33,021 nucleotides of DNA from Ignavibacteria bacterium CG2_30_36_16 (lineage in GTDB: Bacteria > Bacteroidota > Ignavibacteria > Ignavibacteriales > Ignavibacteriaceae): the NCBI GenBank assembly GCA_001873185.1, contig MNYQ01000142.1:1-33021 (forward strand), given 5' to 3'. The notes under the pieces were generated by a model. The model was not told the DNA's origin. It did not search any database and saw only the letters and a list, made by a program, of their open reading frames with translations. The translations under genes and the position numbers were made by a program. Of this stretch, positions 23,574-32,530 are shown piece by piece (positions within the stretch are counted from its first letter, which is position 1; the number at the start of each line of letters is the position of its first letter).

Positions 23574-26500
23574 TCATTTGAGCAGTGTCATTTTTTTTGT
23601 TTCAGTAAATTTATCTGCGCTTAATTTGATAAAATAAATTCCTGAGTTCATAGAATCGCCGAAATTGTTTTTGCCGTCCCAGCTTATTGTAAAGTAACCT
23701 GGTGATTTTTCTTCCTCAATCAATGTCTTAATCTTTTGTCCGAGGATATTAAAAATTTCGAGCTTAACAATTGATTGAGTTGAAATCCGGTATTCAATAT
23801 TAGTTTGCCCATTAAAAGGATTGGGATAGTTTTGAACCAATCCAAAATTCTTCGGAATATCAGATTCATGATCAGTTTGAATATCTGTAGTGAAATCATA
23901 AAGCAATTGAATACTACTATAGGATAGCGCATAGTTGTAAATTCTAATATCGTCCAAAACGCCTTTAAAATTATACTCCGTGTTTCCGGGCAGCACCTGC
24001 CCAATCATCAAATCAATCGCCGTTGTTTGAATTGTGCCGGAGAAAGAAGTAAATGCATCAAGTTCTCCATTAATATAAATTTCGTAATCGCTTCCATCAT
24101 AAAGCATGGTTACATTATAAAGATTGTTTTTAATCAATTCAGTTTCAGAATCGAGATCCTTCGTCCCGGTGTTGGTCTTTACTGTCCATCTTAGATGTTT
24201 ATTTGAAATTGATATTTTCAATCTATTCTCCCAATTACCATGTGAAAGAGGATAAGACTCCCTTTCATAAAACTCTCCAACCTTTATCCAGAAGTTAATA
24301 GTAACGCTGTTCTGAAAATTTAAACTAGAACTACTCGTAATTTTTATATTGTCATTCACACCATCAAACGAGTATGCTCTTGCAGCATTTCCCCAGCGAT
24401 CAGCAACTAATGTGGCGCCGGAAACTGTTCCATGATTATTAAATCCGCTAACATCATTAGCATTGCCGCTAAATGGATAAAACGCTACAAGCTCGCCGGT
24501 TTGAATAATTGTAGTATCGCGAACAGAAACACTGATGCTGTCAATCGCATTTCCTCCACGGTTATCATTTACCGAACAAATAATATAGTAATTGCCGGTA
24601 ACAACTGGCGCAGTCCAACTTATTGCGGTTCCGTTTCCGGAAAGGACTCCGGATGTCGCCGACCAATTGTAATCTAATGAATCCCCGTCAGGATCTGATG
24701 CGATACAATTAATTACTGTATTGGAACCGGGATGAATTTTTCTTGGATGTGCGGTTATTCTTTCGATTGTCGGATCAGTATTGATGAATTCCACTACATT
24801 AATTATTAGAGAATCAGAAACTACACCACCATTATTATCGCTTACCTTACATTTGATTTTATAACTGCCGGGAACTGCGGGCGTAATCCAGTTTATGAGC
24901 GATCCGGTACCCGGGAAATTTCCACCATCGACAAACCATTCATAGTTTAATTGATCATTATCTTTATCAACCGCAGAGCAAAATATCGTTGTGGAATCTC
25001 TCACTATTACAACGTGCTTATCGGCGGTGAGTGATTTAATTCGGGGCGGATAGTTAACGACACTCTGACCCGATAAAAAATCAATTGTGATTCCATTCAC
25101 CAAAGCTTTATCTAGTTCGAAAGTAATTAGGCTGCCGGCTGGAATGAGCACTGCAATAACAGCGGCATCTGCCGGTATAACGATGGATGTTTCACCAGAT
25201 ACGGCAGATTTTATTATTGTATTGGAAACGGCATCATAGATATCGTTCACACCGTTACCAACATTTATTATGACTGATTTTTCAGTTGAATATGGGTTGT
25301 AATATAGAAAACTCGGGTATGAGTTGTTATTAAAATAATCTGTCTTTAATAAATCTAATTTTAATATCATTGAAACATTTGTTGTGTCAATGATTCCGCC
25401 TAATATTCCAACGTGGGATGAGCCGTATAGCGCAAGATTAGTCATTCCCCAATTCCCGCTGATTGCATCTCCCGTGGCATACGGACTTTGTGCATACTGA
25501 GTTTTGCGCAGCGCTTCGTGCCCGATGTACGAATTAGGATCGTATTGATGCGCCCATTCTTTGCTGTCTTGATTTTGGTCGGGCAAATAATTTGTGTAAA
25601 ACAAGCGAGCAGCGTTAGCGGCATTCAAAACCCATTTACCAATGGCACGCGCATAACGATCATCATAACGAACCAACGGAACCAGCGCTCCAACTTGTTC
25701 AAACGTGTTCATCAAAAAAGCATAATCATTTGTGCCATTCACTTCGCCAATCAAACCATGAATGTCATAACCACCCCAAGTGCCAAGTATAGCGCCCCAC
25801 TGACGGAGCGGTCCTACGTCAAAACACCAGTTAAGCATTTTAGCAATATTGTAAATCGTGCCTAACTCTGCATTCATTCTTGCAGCAGTGTAAACTCCGT
25901 AAGGCAGTTGCAATTCGTATGAAGGGTTTGTGTTTAGTGAATTGAGAAATTCCAGGCACCATTCAGCGCCGATTCTGTAGTCTTCATTTCCGGTTTCCAA
26001 ATATGCGTTGTAAAGCAGCCAGGCTATAGCACCCGCCGCTTCCGGTTCAATTACACCGGATGACAGCGGCTGCATTGTCATTAAATTAAATGCTCTATAG
26101 TTCATGTTTGGGATTTGCCAGGGCGTAGTACTCCCGCCCATTTCTATAACAGATGAAAGCCATCTATTAGCAACAGTCGAAAACTGATTTGAAAAATCGC
26201 CGGTATTTGAGTAGTGATTATATAATTGATAGAAAAATATATTCGGCATTAGATCATACCACCAATCATCCCAGTTGCTGCCGGTAGGATGATTGAGATA
26301 AACATTAGCGGTATTTGCTTTGTTAAAATATTCCTCGCTCATCAACACCCAGTTATATCCGATCTGATTACTTTTATCAATTCCGATCAATGATGCTCCA
26401 ATCGTTGCCGGAATAAGATTGATAGCCTCTGCTGAAAATGGCGATGTTGTGCCGACAACTGTATGAAGACCAAAGCTGTTGTGTCCGGGATAATTAATCG

Positions 26501-26729
26501 TATTACTATTTATCCAAATCAGCGGGAGATATTGCCCTGTACGATTGAGATCGAAAACAAGGCTATCATAACCGGCTGTAACTTTTTCCCAGTCTCTCAT
26601 TTCATAGGGCGACGGGAAATTTGGCATCTGCTCTATCCGGTTGATATTTATTTGTTGAGCATTTACAGTGATAGAAATGGAAAACCATAAAATGATTTTA
26701 AAGACTTTATTGTCCATAAAAACTTTCAT
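23574..26729 (-). CDS. T9SS-exported multidomain protein, possible glycan-active enzyme
   Basis: The product has 1051 residues. In order it shows: signal peptide (1-24, ending in VNAQ); an unrecognised domain (about 30-480) rich in Trp and aromatic residues with DDWWYDLMPNIFFYQLYNHY-type helices, as in alpha/alpha barrels; a small beta domain (about 485-555); two PKD/Ig-like domains (about 558-646 and 652-737, each with a CxAxDxDxDxLxYxW core); a LamG-like lectin domain (about 745-946, YPFSGNANDVSG to GVLDDIRIYNYAL); and a T9SS type A sorting domain (965-1051, YPNPFN to KKMTLLK). It should be delivered to the cell surface or outside. The N-terminal domain is probably a hydrolase or lyase on a plant-type glycan, inferred from its neighbours. 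AAGGAG precedes the ATG. Confidence 0.85.
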   Translation of the reverse strand: MKVFMDNKVFKIILWFSISITVNAQQININRIEQMPNFPSPYEMRDWEKVTAGYDSLVFDLNRTGQYLPLIWINSNTINYPGHNSFGLHTVVGTTSPFSAEAINLIPATIGASLIGIDKSNQIGYNWVLMSEEYFNKANTANVYLNHPTGSNWDDWWYDLMPNIFFYQLYNHYSNTGDFSNQFSTVANRWLSSVIEMGGSTTPWQIPNMNYRAFNLMTMQPLSSGVIEPEAAGAIAWLLYNAYLETGNEDYRIGAEWCLEFLNSLNTNPSYELQLPYGVYTAARMNAELGTIYNIAKMLNWCFDVGPLRQWGAILGTWGGYDIHGLIGEVNGTNDYAFLMNTFEQVGALVPLVRYDDRYARAIGKWVLNAANAARLFYTNYLPDQNQDSKEWAHQYDPNSYIGHEALRKTQYAQSPYATGDAISGNWGMTNLALYGSSHVGILGGIIDTTNVSMILKLDLLKTDYFNNNSYPSFLYYNPYSTEKSVIINVGNGVNDIYDAVSNTIIKSAVSGETSIVIPADAAVIAVLIPAGSLITFELDKALVNGITIDFLSGQSVVNYPPRIKSLTADKHVVIVRDSTTIFCSAVDKDNDQLNYEWFVDGGNFPGTGSLINWITPAVPGSYKIKCKVSDNNGGVVSDSLIINVVEFINTDPTIERITAHPRKIHPGSNTVINCIASDPDGDSLDYNWSATSGVLSGNGTAISWTAPVVTGNYYIICSVNDNRGGNAIDSISVSVRDTTIIQTGELVAFYPFSGNANDVSGFNNHGTVSGATLVADRWGNAARAYSFDGVNDNIKITSSSSLNFQNSVTINFWIKVGEFYERESYPLSHGNWENRLKISISNKHLRWTVKTNTGTKDLDSETELIKNNLYNVTMLYDGSDYEIYINGELDAFTSFSGTIQTTAIDLMIGQVLPGNTEYNFKGVLDDIRIYNYALSYSSIQLLYDFTTDIQTDHESDIPKNFGLVQNYPNPFNGQTNIEYRISTQSIVKLEIFNILGQKIKTLIEEEKSPGYFTISWDGKNNFGDSMNSGIYFIKLSADKFTETKKMTLLK

Positions 26730-26766
26730 AACAAACGCTCCTTTTTTTCACGGGAGTTTTCATTTT

Positions 26767-27735
26767 TTACCATGCGTAATACTGAGGTGATTCTCCCGCC
26801 GGCGGGAATATCGCATCTAATTTTGAAAGCGATTCTTCGGAAAAATTAATCGTGAACGCTCGTTGTGAAGCCTCTAATTGCTGAATCGTCCTCGGTCCTA
26901 TAATTGGAGAAGTAACACCAGGTTTAGATAATAGCCACGCCAGCGCAGTGTTTGCAGGCTCTTCTCCTAATTCATCGCAAAATATTTCCCATTTTTCAAT
27001 TTGTTCTCTGTTGTTTTTTAATTTGTTAATGATTTCTTCCGAATTTCTTCGACCTTCCTTTAAACCTTTTAATACACCGCCCAGCAGCCCTCCTTCGAGC
27101 GGACTCCATGGAACGATACCCACTCCGTAATATTTACAAGACGGAACAACCTCATGTTCAATTTTACGATTGAAAAGATTATACTTGCTTTGTTCGCTAA
27201 TCAATCCAAGCATATTTCTATTTCGCGCTTCTTCATTTGCTGTTGCGATATCCCATCCGGCAAAATTACTGCTTCCAACATAAATAATTTTACCTTCTCT
27301 AATTAGTTGTTCCATTGCTTGCCATATTTCATCCCAAGGAGTATCTCTATGAATATGATGCATTTGATACAAATCAATGTGATCAGTCTTCAAGCGTTTC
27401 AGACTGTCTTCACAAGCTTTCTTTATGTGATATGCAGAAAGATATTTTTCATTTATTCCGTCTCCCATTGCGCCATAGACTTTACTTGCAAGAACTATTT
27501 TATCTCTACGTTCGCTATTTTCTTCTAACCACCTGCCGATAATTTTTTCTGTGATGCCTTCTCCTTTTTTCCCGCCGTAAACATTTGCGGTATCAAAAAA
27601 ATTAATTCCAAGTTCTAAGGCGCGGTTCATTATTTCAAAGCTTTCTTTTTCCGATGTGAATGCGCCAAAGTTCATCGTGCCGAGGCATAGCCGGCTGACC
27701 ATCAAACCGCTCCTGCCTAATTTTTTATATTGCAT
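26767..27735 (-). CDS. Aldo/keto reductase
   Basis: This 322-residue TIM-barrel oxidoreductase uses NADPH to reduce, or in reverse oxidise, a sugar or aldehyde carbonyl. The catalytic tetrad is visible as Asp48 and Tyr53 in FFDTANVYG, Lys85 in LASKVYG and His126 in DLYQMHHIH. The C-terminal cofactor segment includes PGVTSPIIGPRTIQQLEAS. It belongs to the general YajO/YhdN-like group, and the substrate cannot be predicted. GGAG lies about 5 bases before the ATG. Its place between the beta-mannosidase gene (36-bp gap) and the T9SS gene (37-bp gap) suggests it acts on a released sugar; that is inference. Confidence 0.94.
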   Translation of the reverse strand: MQYKKLGRSGLMVSRLCLGTMNFGAFTSEKESFEIMNRALELGINFFDTANVYGGKKGEGITEKIIGRWLEENSERRDKIVLASKVYGAMGDGINEKYLSAYHIKKACEDSLKRLKTDHIDLYQMHHIHRDTPWDEIWQAMEQLIREGKIIYVGSSNFAGWDIATANEEARNRNMLGLISEQSKYNLFNRKIEHEVVPSCKYYGVGIVPWSPLEGGLLGGVLKGLKEGRRNSEEIINKLKNNREQIEKWEIFCDELGEEPANTALAWLLSKPGVTSPIIGPRTIQQLEASQRAFTINFSEESLSKLDAIFPPAGESPQYYAW

Positions 27736-27771
27736 TTTTGCTCCATGTACATGTTCAATAAAAATATTTTG

Positions 27772-30231
27772 TTAATGTAAATAACTATTCAATGAGTAGA
27801 TTTTAATCTCTTCTACTTTTAATAGTTCAATTTGTTTGCCAATAGTTTTTAATTCAATCTGTTCGCCGGGTAAAATAAAAAATCCCCGATCAGAAAAAGT
27901 AATTTGAGTATGATAAAGATCTACAAAGAAAACCGGTACGCTGCTCTCGATAAGTATGCCTGACTCATTGTCTTGATGTATAACATCCAACTTTATTTTT
28001 GCTTTCATTAACGTTACGTGTTTCCATGGTTTGGTTAAATAATAATTTCTGCAAACCGGTTCGTTTAATTCATTATATAAAACTGCCGTAAGAATCCATG
28101 CGCCATCGGGCGGCAAATCCTTATGTAAAACAGAAAGAATTTCAGTAACCCCATTATCATCAAAATTAACCTTGTTTGAATTATCTTTTATTAATTCACC
28201 TGAAACCGAACTTATAACTGTCAGTCTCAATCTTCCTTTAATTTTGTTTTTGTTTTGATTAAGAAGAATTACTTTGATTTTACTTCCGTCATCTTTAAAA
28301 TAAAGTAAGAAAGGAGCGAATGCATTCTTTACAAAGTAGTAAGCTAATTTTGGTTGAATATCAGAATCAATGAGAGACCAACTGGTTACAGGCCAGCAGT
28401 CATTTATTTGCCAAACAATACTGCCGTTTGTTCTTCCATTTGTTTGCCAATATTCAAGACATGTTTTCAAAGCGAAAGCTTGATTCAATTGCGTTAGATA
28501 CAAAAAATCGTCCCACTCAGACTTGATAGGAAGATGACTGCTTAAAAACTTGAGTACCCTTTCAGGTCCTTCAACTTGTTTATTATGATGTTCAAAAATT
28601 CTATCCCCGATTTTCCTGTTCTCTCCAGGCAAATATTTTTCAAAAGTATCTTTGTTCGCCAATCCTTGAAAACCGAATTCAGTAACGAACAAGCTTTGAT
28701 CATTTATAACTTCTTTATAATCAATCCACATGCTCCAAATTTTCCACTGATGCGTATTTCCGCTGTTAAATGAATTTGGATCATCATCATTTCCAAAAGG
28801 AGAGGACTGCCAGTAAGGGCGTTCAGGATCAATTTTTTTTAAAATCTTCGGGATGATGCTGTGAAATATTTTATACCCTGGCATTTTTTTATAGGATGTT
28901 TTTTGCCCTTGAAACCATATCCATTCGTTTTCATTGTTACCGCACCAAATTGCAAGGCAGGCGTGGTGCTGAAGTCTTAGAACATTTTGAGTTATTTCCT
29001 CACTTACACTATTAATGAATTTATGGTTCTCCGGGTAAGCGCCGCACGCAAACATGAAATCCTGCCAGACAAGTAAACCAAGTTCATCGCATAAATTATA
29101 AAATTCATCATTCTCATAAATGCCGCCCCCCCACACTCTTACAAAATTTATATTCGCCTGCTTTGCTAACGAAAGCAAATCAGAATATTTCATTGCGGTT
29201 ACGCGTGGAAGAAATGAATCGGCAGGAATCCAGTTCACTCCCTTGCTAAAAATGTCTCTGCCGTTTATTCGAAATTTGAAGGTTGGTTCTCTTTTGTCTT
29301 TTAAGATCAGTTCAATTGTTCTGATTCCAATGTTTTTTTGTACTTCATCAAGTATCGCATTTCTAGCATCAGTTATTTTAGCCTGCAATAAATACAAATT
29401 CTGATCACCTTCGCCATTGCACCACCACAATTTGGGATCTTTAATTTTAAAAACTATCCGGTACTCTTTTGAACTCTGAACTTTGACTTTCTTTTCATAA
29501 ACGCTGCCTCCGTCTGAAAGAGATGCAAGGAGTGAAATGTTTTTTGAAGAGTGTGTTTCAACTCTAACGATAACTTCCACATCAGCATAATTTCTACCAA
29601 GTTTTTTAGTTTTGAAAACCAAACTTTCAATTTTTGAATTTGATCTTTCGCGCAGAAATACTTTACGCCAAATACCCGAAGTTGGAAAAGAAGGTCCCCA
29701 ATCCCAACCGAATGAGTACTGTGCTTTCCTTATATGAACTCTGCTTGAATTAAGGGCGACGGGAAGTTTGCCGAATTTATTTTCCTTCTGAGCAACATAT
29801 CGGACGGGAGATTTTATAATAACTTCTAACGAATTATCCGTTGACTTCAATATGTTTTTGACGTTGTATGAATACGTTAAAAACATGTTATCGGTATTAC
29901 CAAGTTTTTTTTTGTTTAAATAGATTTTACAAATTGTATCCAACCCGTCAAAAACAAGATCAACATTGTTGCTTATTTTGCCTTTGAAATCAAAATTAGT
30001 TTTATACACCCAATCACATTCGACAATCCATCCTAACTTCAGTTCGTTATCTGAGAAGAATGGATCATCTATAAGTTTATTGTTTAGCAAGTCTGTATGA
30101 ATTGTACCCGGGACAGTTGCGTTAAATTGCTGTCCGGATTTAATTTTTTTATTTTCAACAGCGTCAATAGAAGATGAAGTCTTTGCTAATGAAAATAACC
30201 AATTCTTATTTAGTTCATGAATGTTAACCAC
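27772..30231 (-). CDS. Cytoplasmic beta-mannosidase, glycoside hydrolase family 2
   Basis: This enzyme removes terminal beta-linked mannose from manno-oligosaccharides. The 819 residues have the GH2 layout: sugar-binding domain (about 1-200), immunoglobulin-like domain (about 200-310), TIM barrel (about 310-630) and C-terminal beta domains. In the barrel, the acid/base Glu434 sits in WCGNNENEW and the nucleophile Glu518 in FVTEFGFQGL. VPGTIHTDLL (40-49) and RKAQYSFGWDWGPSFPTSG are typical of beta-mannosidases rather than beta-galactosidases. No signal peptide is present, so substrate must be imported. The start is GTG at 30231 with only a weak ribosome-binding site; no in-frame ATG lies nearby. 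Confidence 0.93.
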   Translation of the reverse strand: MVNIHELNKNWLFSLAKTSSSIDAVENKKIKSGQQFNATVPGTIHTDLLNNKLIDDPFFSDNELKLGWIVECDWVYKTNFDFKGKISNNVDLVFDGLDTICKIYLNKKKLGNTDNMFLTYSYNVKNILKSTDNSLEVIIKSPVRYVAQKENKFGKLPVALNSSRVHIRKAQYSFGWDWGPSFPTSGIWRKVFLRERSNSKIESLVFKTKKLGRNYADVEVIVRVETHSSKNISLLASLSDGGSVYEKKVKVQSSKEYRIVFKIKDPKLWWCNGEGDQNLYLLQAKITDARNAILDEVQKNIGIRTIELILKDKREPTFKFRINGRDIFSKGVNWIPADSFLPRVTAMKYSDLLSLAKQANINFVRVWGGGIYENDEFYNLCDELGLLVWQDFMFACGAYPENHKFINSVSEEITQNVLRLQHHACLAIWCGNNENEWIWFQGQKTSYKKMPGYKIFHSIIPKILKKIDPERPYWQSSPFGNDDDPNSFNSGNTHQWKIWSMWIDYKEVINDQSLFVTEFGFQGLANKDTFEKYLPGENRKIGDRIFEHHNKQVEGPERVLKFLSSHLPIKSEWDDFLYLTQLNQAFALKTCLEYWQTNGRTNGSIVWQINDCWPVTSWSLIDSDIQPKLAYYFVKNAFAPFLLYFKDDGSKIKVILLNQNKNKIKGRLRLTVISSVSGELIKDNSNKVNFDDNGVTEILSVLHKDLPPDGAWILTAVLYNELNEPVCRNYYLTKPWKHVTLMKAKIKLDVIHQDNESGILIESSVPVFFVDLYHTQITFSDRGFFILPGEQIELKTIGKQIELLKVEEIKIYSLNSYLH

Positions 30232-30305
30232 AATTTGCCAATTGTTTTATTTACGATCACTCTTCCCGGGCGTACACAAAAACATTTAAAAATTAAAAAT
30301 AATGC

Positions 30306-31586
30306 TTAATCAAAATTTTCAAACTCCATTAATGCAATTGGATTGAGTGAAATTCTTAGTATAGATAATAAGCCTTCGATAGTAGATTCAGCGCCGGAAT
30401 TTTTATTAATCAAATTTTCATTTTCAATGCCGTCATAAAAAATTCCAGTATGAGGATTATACATAACTTCACGCGCCGGATTTCTGCCAACAAACCATTG
30501 CGCTACCTTTCCTGCTTTAATAGCATAACTCGAATCTAACGTGATATTGTAAGCCTCCAGCAGTGCAAACACTATCGGTCTAATGTGATAGGCTATTTGT
30601 GAAAATTGCTTTGACTCAACAGTTTTAATTTGATTACAAGATTTTTTTACTTTGAAGTAACTCATAAAATTTTTCTTAATTAACAGATCATAAAAATTAT
30701 TTAATTCAGAAAGAGCGCTTGCCAGAATTTTTTCATCATTTAAAACCTTATATGCTTTGAGTAAAGCATAAGACTGTGAATTACCCCAGCCGTGCCATGT
30801 GTTTTCCCAGCTAAGGAAAGCGCCGTTGTATTCCGATTCTGTATCTTTTATCTGCATCATCATGACGCCGTCCACTAAGGAATTAACGTAAGCAAGAATT
30901 TCATTATCACCGGAATTTTGGTAATAGTTAGAAAATAATAAAACTAAAATAGCGGACTGATCAGCCGCAGTTTGCGAGGGAAGCCAGTTAGGTAAATTTA
31001 ATCCGTCAATGATAATTTCTCCTCTTTCCTTAGGTGTCAATTGCTTAATTGCATCAATTGCTTTCCCAACGCCTTGTTTAACTCTAACTGCTCTATCATC
31101 ATTTGAATTACTAAATTCTTTATAATTTTCCATTAATGCCCAAAGCGCCCGCCACGTCCACCAATTTGGCTCCGCTACACTTGTTTTAAAAGTCTTGTTT
31201 ATAGAATTATCTTTCCAAATAAAATTGTAGAAAAAGCCATTCTCCGCCTGCATAAGTAACAAAAACTCTACAAGCTTATAATATTTATTAAGACTTGAAC
31301 TATCGCTGTATGCTTTAAAATATTCTAAATAAAATATTGCCGCACGCGCCGCATCATCAACGCAAGCATACCCTTCATCCGTATCGTCAACATAGTTATA
31401 TTCAGGAGCATTACTATAGATATGGATCACTGCCATCTGTCTCCCATTCACCTCGATTTCTTTGTACAAATAATCAAGATGTGATTTGTTCACAGTGAAA
31501 GAAGTTTGAGCTATCGCTAAATCACCACAAACGACAATCAGTGCAGTGAGTAAAATACATTTCAAGTTTAAGAAATTTGGTTTCAT
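30306..31586 (-). CDS. Exported alpha/alpha-toroid protein of unknown activity
   Basis: This 426-residue protein has a signal peptide (CILLTALIVVCGDLAIA, then QT) and no lipobox or T9SS tail, so it is periplasmic. The body looks like an (alpha/alpha) toroid. It has the segment DDTDEGYACVDDAARAAIFY, with Asp77 and Asp78 in a GYxxxDDxARA pattern like that in mannan-related toroid domains seen near GH130 genes. NWWTWRALWALMENY and GWGNSQSYALLKAY follow, and FVGRNP is near the end. The acidic pair is a candidate catalytic site, but activity is unproven. It lies between the second GH130 gene (19 bp or less) and beta-mannosidase (74 bp), which suggests periplasmic trimming of a mannoside. Confidence 0.75.
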   Translation of the reverse strand: MKPNFLNLKCILLTALIVVCGDLAIAQTSFTVNKSHLDYLYKEIEVNGRQMAVIHIYSNAPEYNYVDDTDEGYACVDDAARAAIFYLEYFKAYSDSSSLNKYYKLVEFLLLMQAENGFFYNFIWKDNSINKTFKTSVAEPNWWTWRALWALMENYKEFSNSNDDRAVRVKQGVGKAIDAIKQLTPKERGEIIIDGLNLPNWLPSQTAADQSAILVLLFSNYYQNSGDNEILAYVNSLVDGVMMMQIKDTESEYNGAFLSWENTWHGWGNSQSYALLKAYKVLNDEKILASALSELNNFYDLLIKKNFMSYFKVKKSCNQIKTVESKQFSQIAYHIRPIVFALLEAYNITLDSSYAIKAGKVAQWFVGRNPAREVMYNPHTGIFYDGIENENLINKNSGAESTIEGLLSILRISLNPIALMEFENFD

Positions 31587-31597
31587 ACTTTTTATAA

Positions 31598-32500
31598 CTA
31601 TTTACATAATGATATAAGGTATTCGACATTAGTTTCAGCGAGACAGACATTTGTATCACCGCCCGAATAATAAATCTTTACATCTCCGTTCTCTTCTATA
31701 ATCCAACCGTTAGAAAAGATTACATTGTTAACATCGCCAATCCGTTCATAAACTTTATCCGGAGAAAGAATTGGTTCTTTACTTTTCCCTTTTACTATCC
31801 AGGGTTTTTCAAGATCGAGCAGAACAACGCCAAGTTTATAAATAGAACCAGTACCAAATGATCTTACTCCGTGATAGAGCATTAACCATCCTTTTTTGGT
31901 TCTAACAGGATTACTTGACGAACCAATTTTATCGGTTTCCCATGTTCCTTTTTCGGGTTCAAGAAGTACTTTATAACCGCCCCAGTGTACAAGATCAGCG
32001 CTTTTGCTTATCCAAATATCTCTTCTGTTTTCGGCGGATGGACGATCAACTTTCCAATAATAACCGTCAATTTTTTCCGGAAATAATGCACAATCTTTAT
32101 TGGAAGGTTCAGAAATTGGACCGTGAATTTTAAAGTCCGCAAAATTTGAAGTCTCAGCCAGCATTACAATAGGTTGATATTTTGAGTAACCGGTGTAAGT
32201 AATGTAAAATTTATTTTCAATTTGTGTAATTCGTGCATCTTCAATTCCCCAATTCACATAATCATAAAAATCTTTATGATCTTCGGGCGTTAGTACCGGT
32301 ATTGAAGAAACTTTAAAATTATATCCATCTGCACTTTCTGCAATCACAAAGGAGGATCTCCCGATCGGCATCTCTACTCTACAGAGCAATATATACTTCC
32401 CATTATACTTGACTGCACCGGGATTAAAAATACTGTTCACCCCAAATGGGACATTTTCTTTTGTAAGCAAAGGATTTTTACTATATCTAATTATTTTCAA
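31598..32500 (-). CDS. GH130 mannoside phosphorylase-like enzyme
   Basis: This GH130 five-bladed propeller of about 300 residues splits a beta-mannoside with phosphate to give mannose-1-phosphate and a shorter sugar in characterised relatives. Family motifs are SIFNPGAV, LLCRVE, WGIEDARI with the likely proton-donor Asp88, CALFPEKIDGYYWKVDRPSA, GSSSNPVRTKKGWLMLYHGV and the ending YYSGGDTNVCLAET. I chose the TTG at 32500 because AAGGTG lies six bases upstream and homologs begin with the KIIRYSKNP-like strand; a GTG at 32509 would leave the ribosome-binding site overlapping the start. No signal peptide is present, so it is cytoplasmic. Substrate linkage and acceptor cannot be fixed from motifs alone. 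Confidence 0.9.
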   Translation of the reverse strand: MKIIRYSKNPLLTKENVPFGVNSIFNPGAVKYNGKYILLCRVEMPIGRSSFVIAESADGYNFKVSSIPVLTPEDHKDFYDYVNWGIEDARITQIENKFYITYTGYSKYQPIVMLAETSNFADFKIHGPISEPSNKDCALFPEKIDGYYWKVDRPSAENRRDIWISKSADLVHWGGYKVLLEPEKGTWETDKIGSSSNPVRTKKGWLMLYHGVRSFGTGSIYKLGVVLLDLEKPWIVKGKSKEPILSPDKVYERIGDVNNVIFSNGWIIEENGDVKIYYSGGDTNVCLAETNVEYLISLCK

Positions 32501-32530
32501 TGAGTGCACCTTTTTGTTTATTATCTTGAA

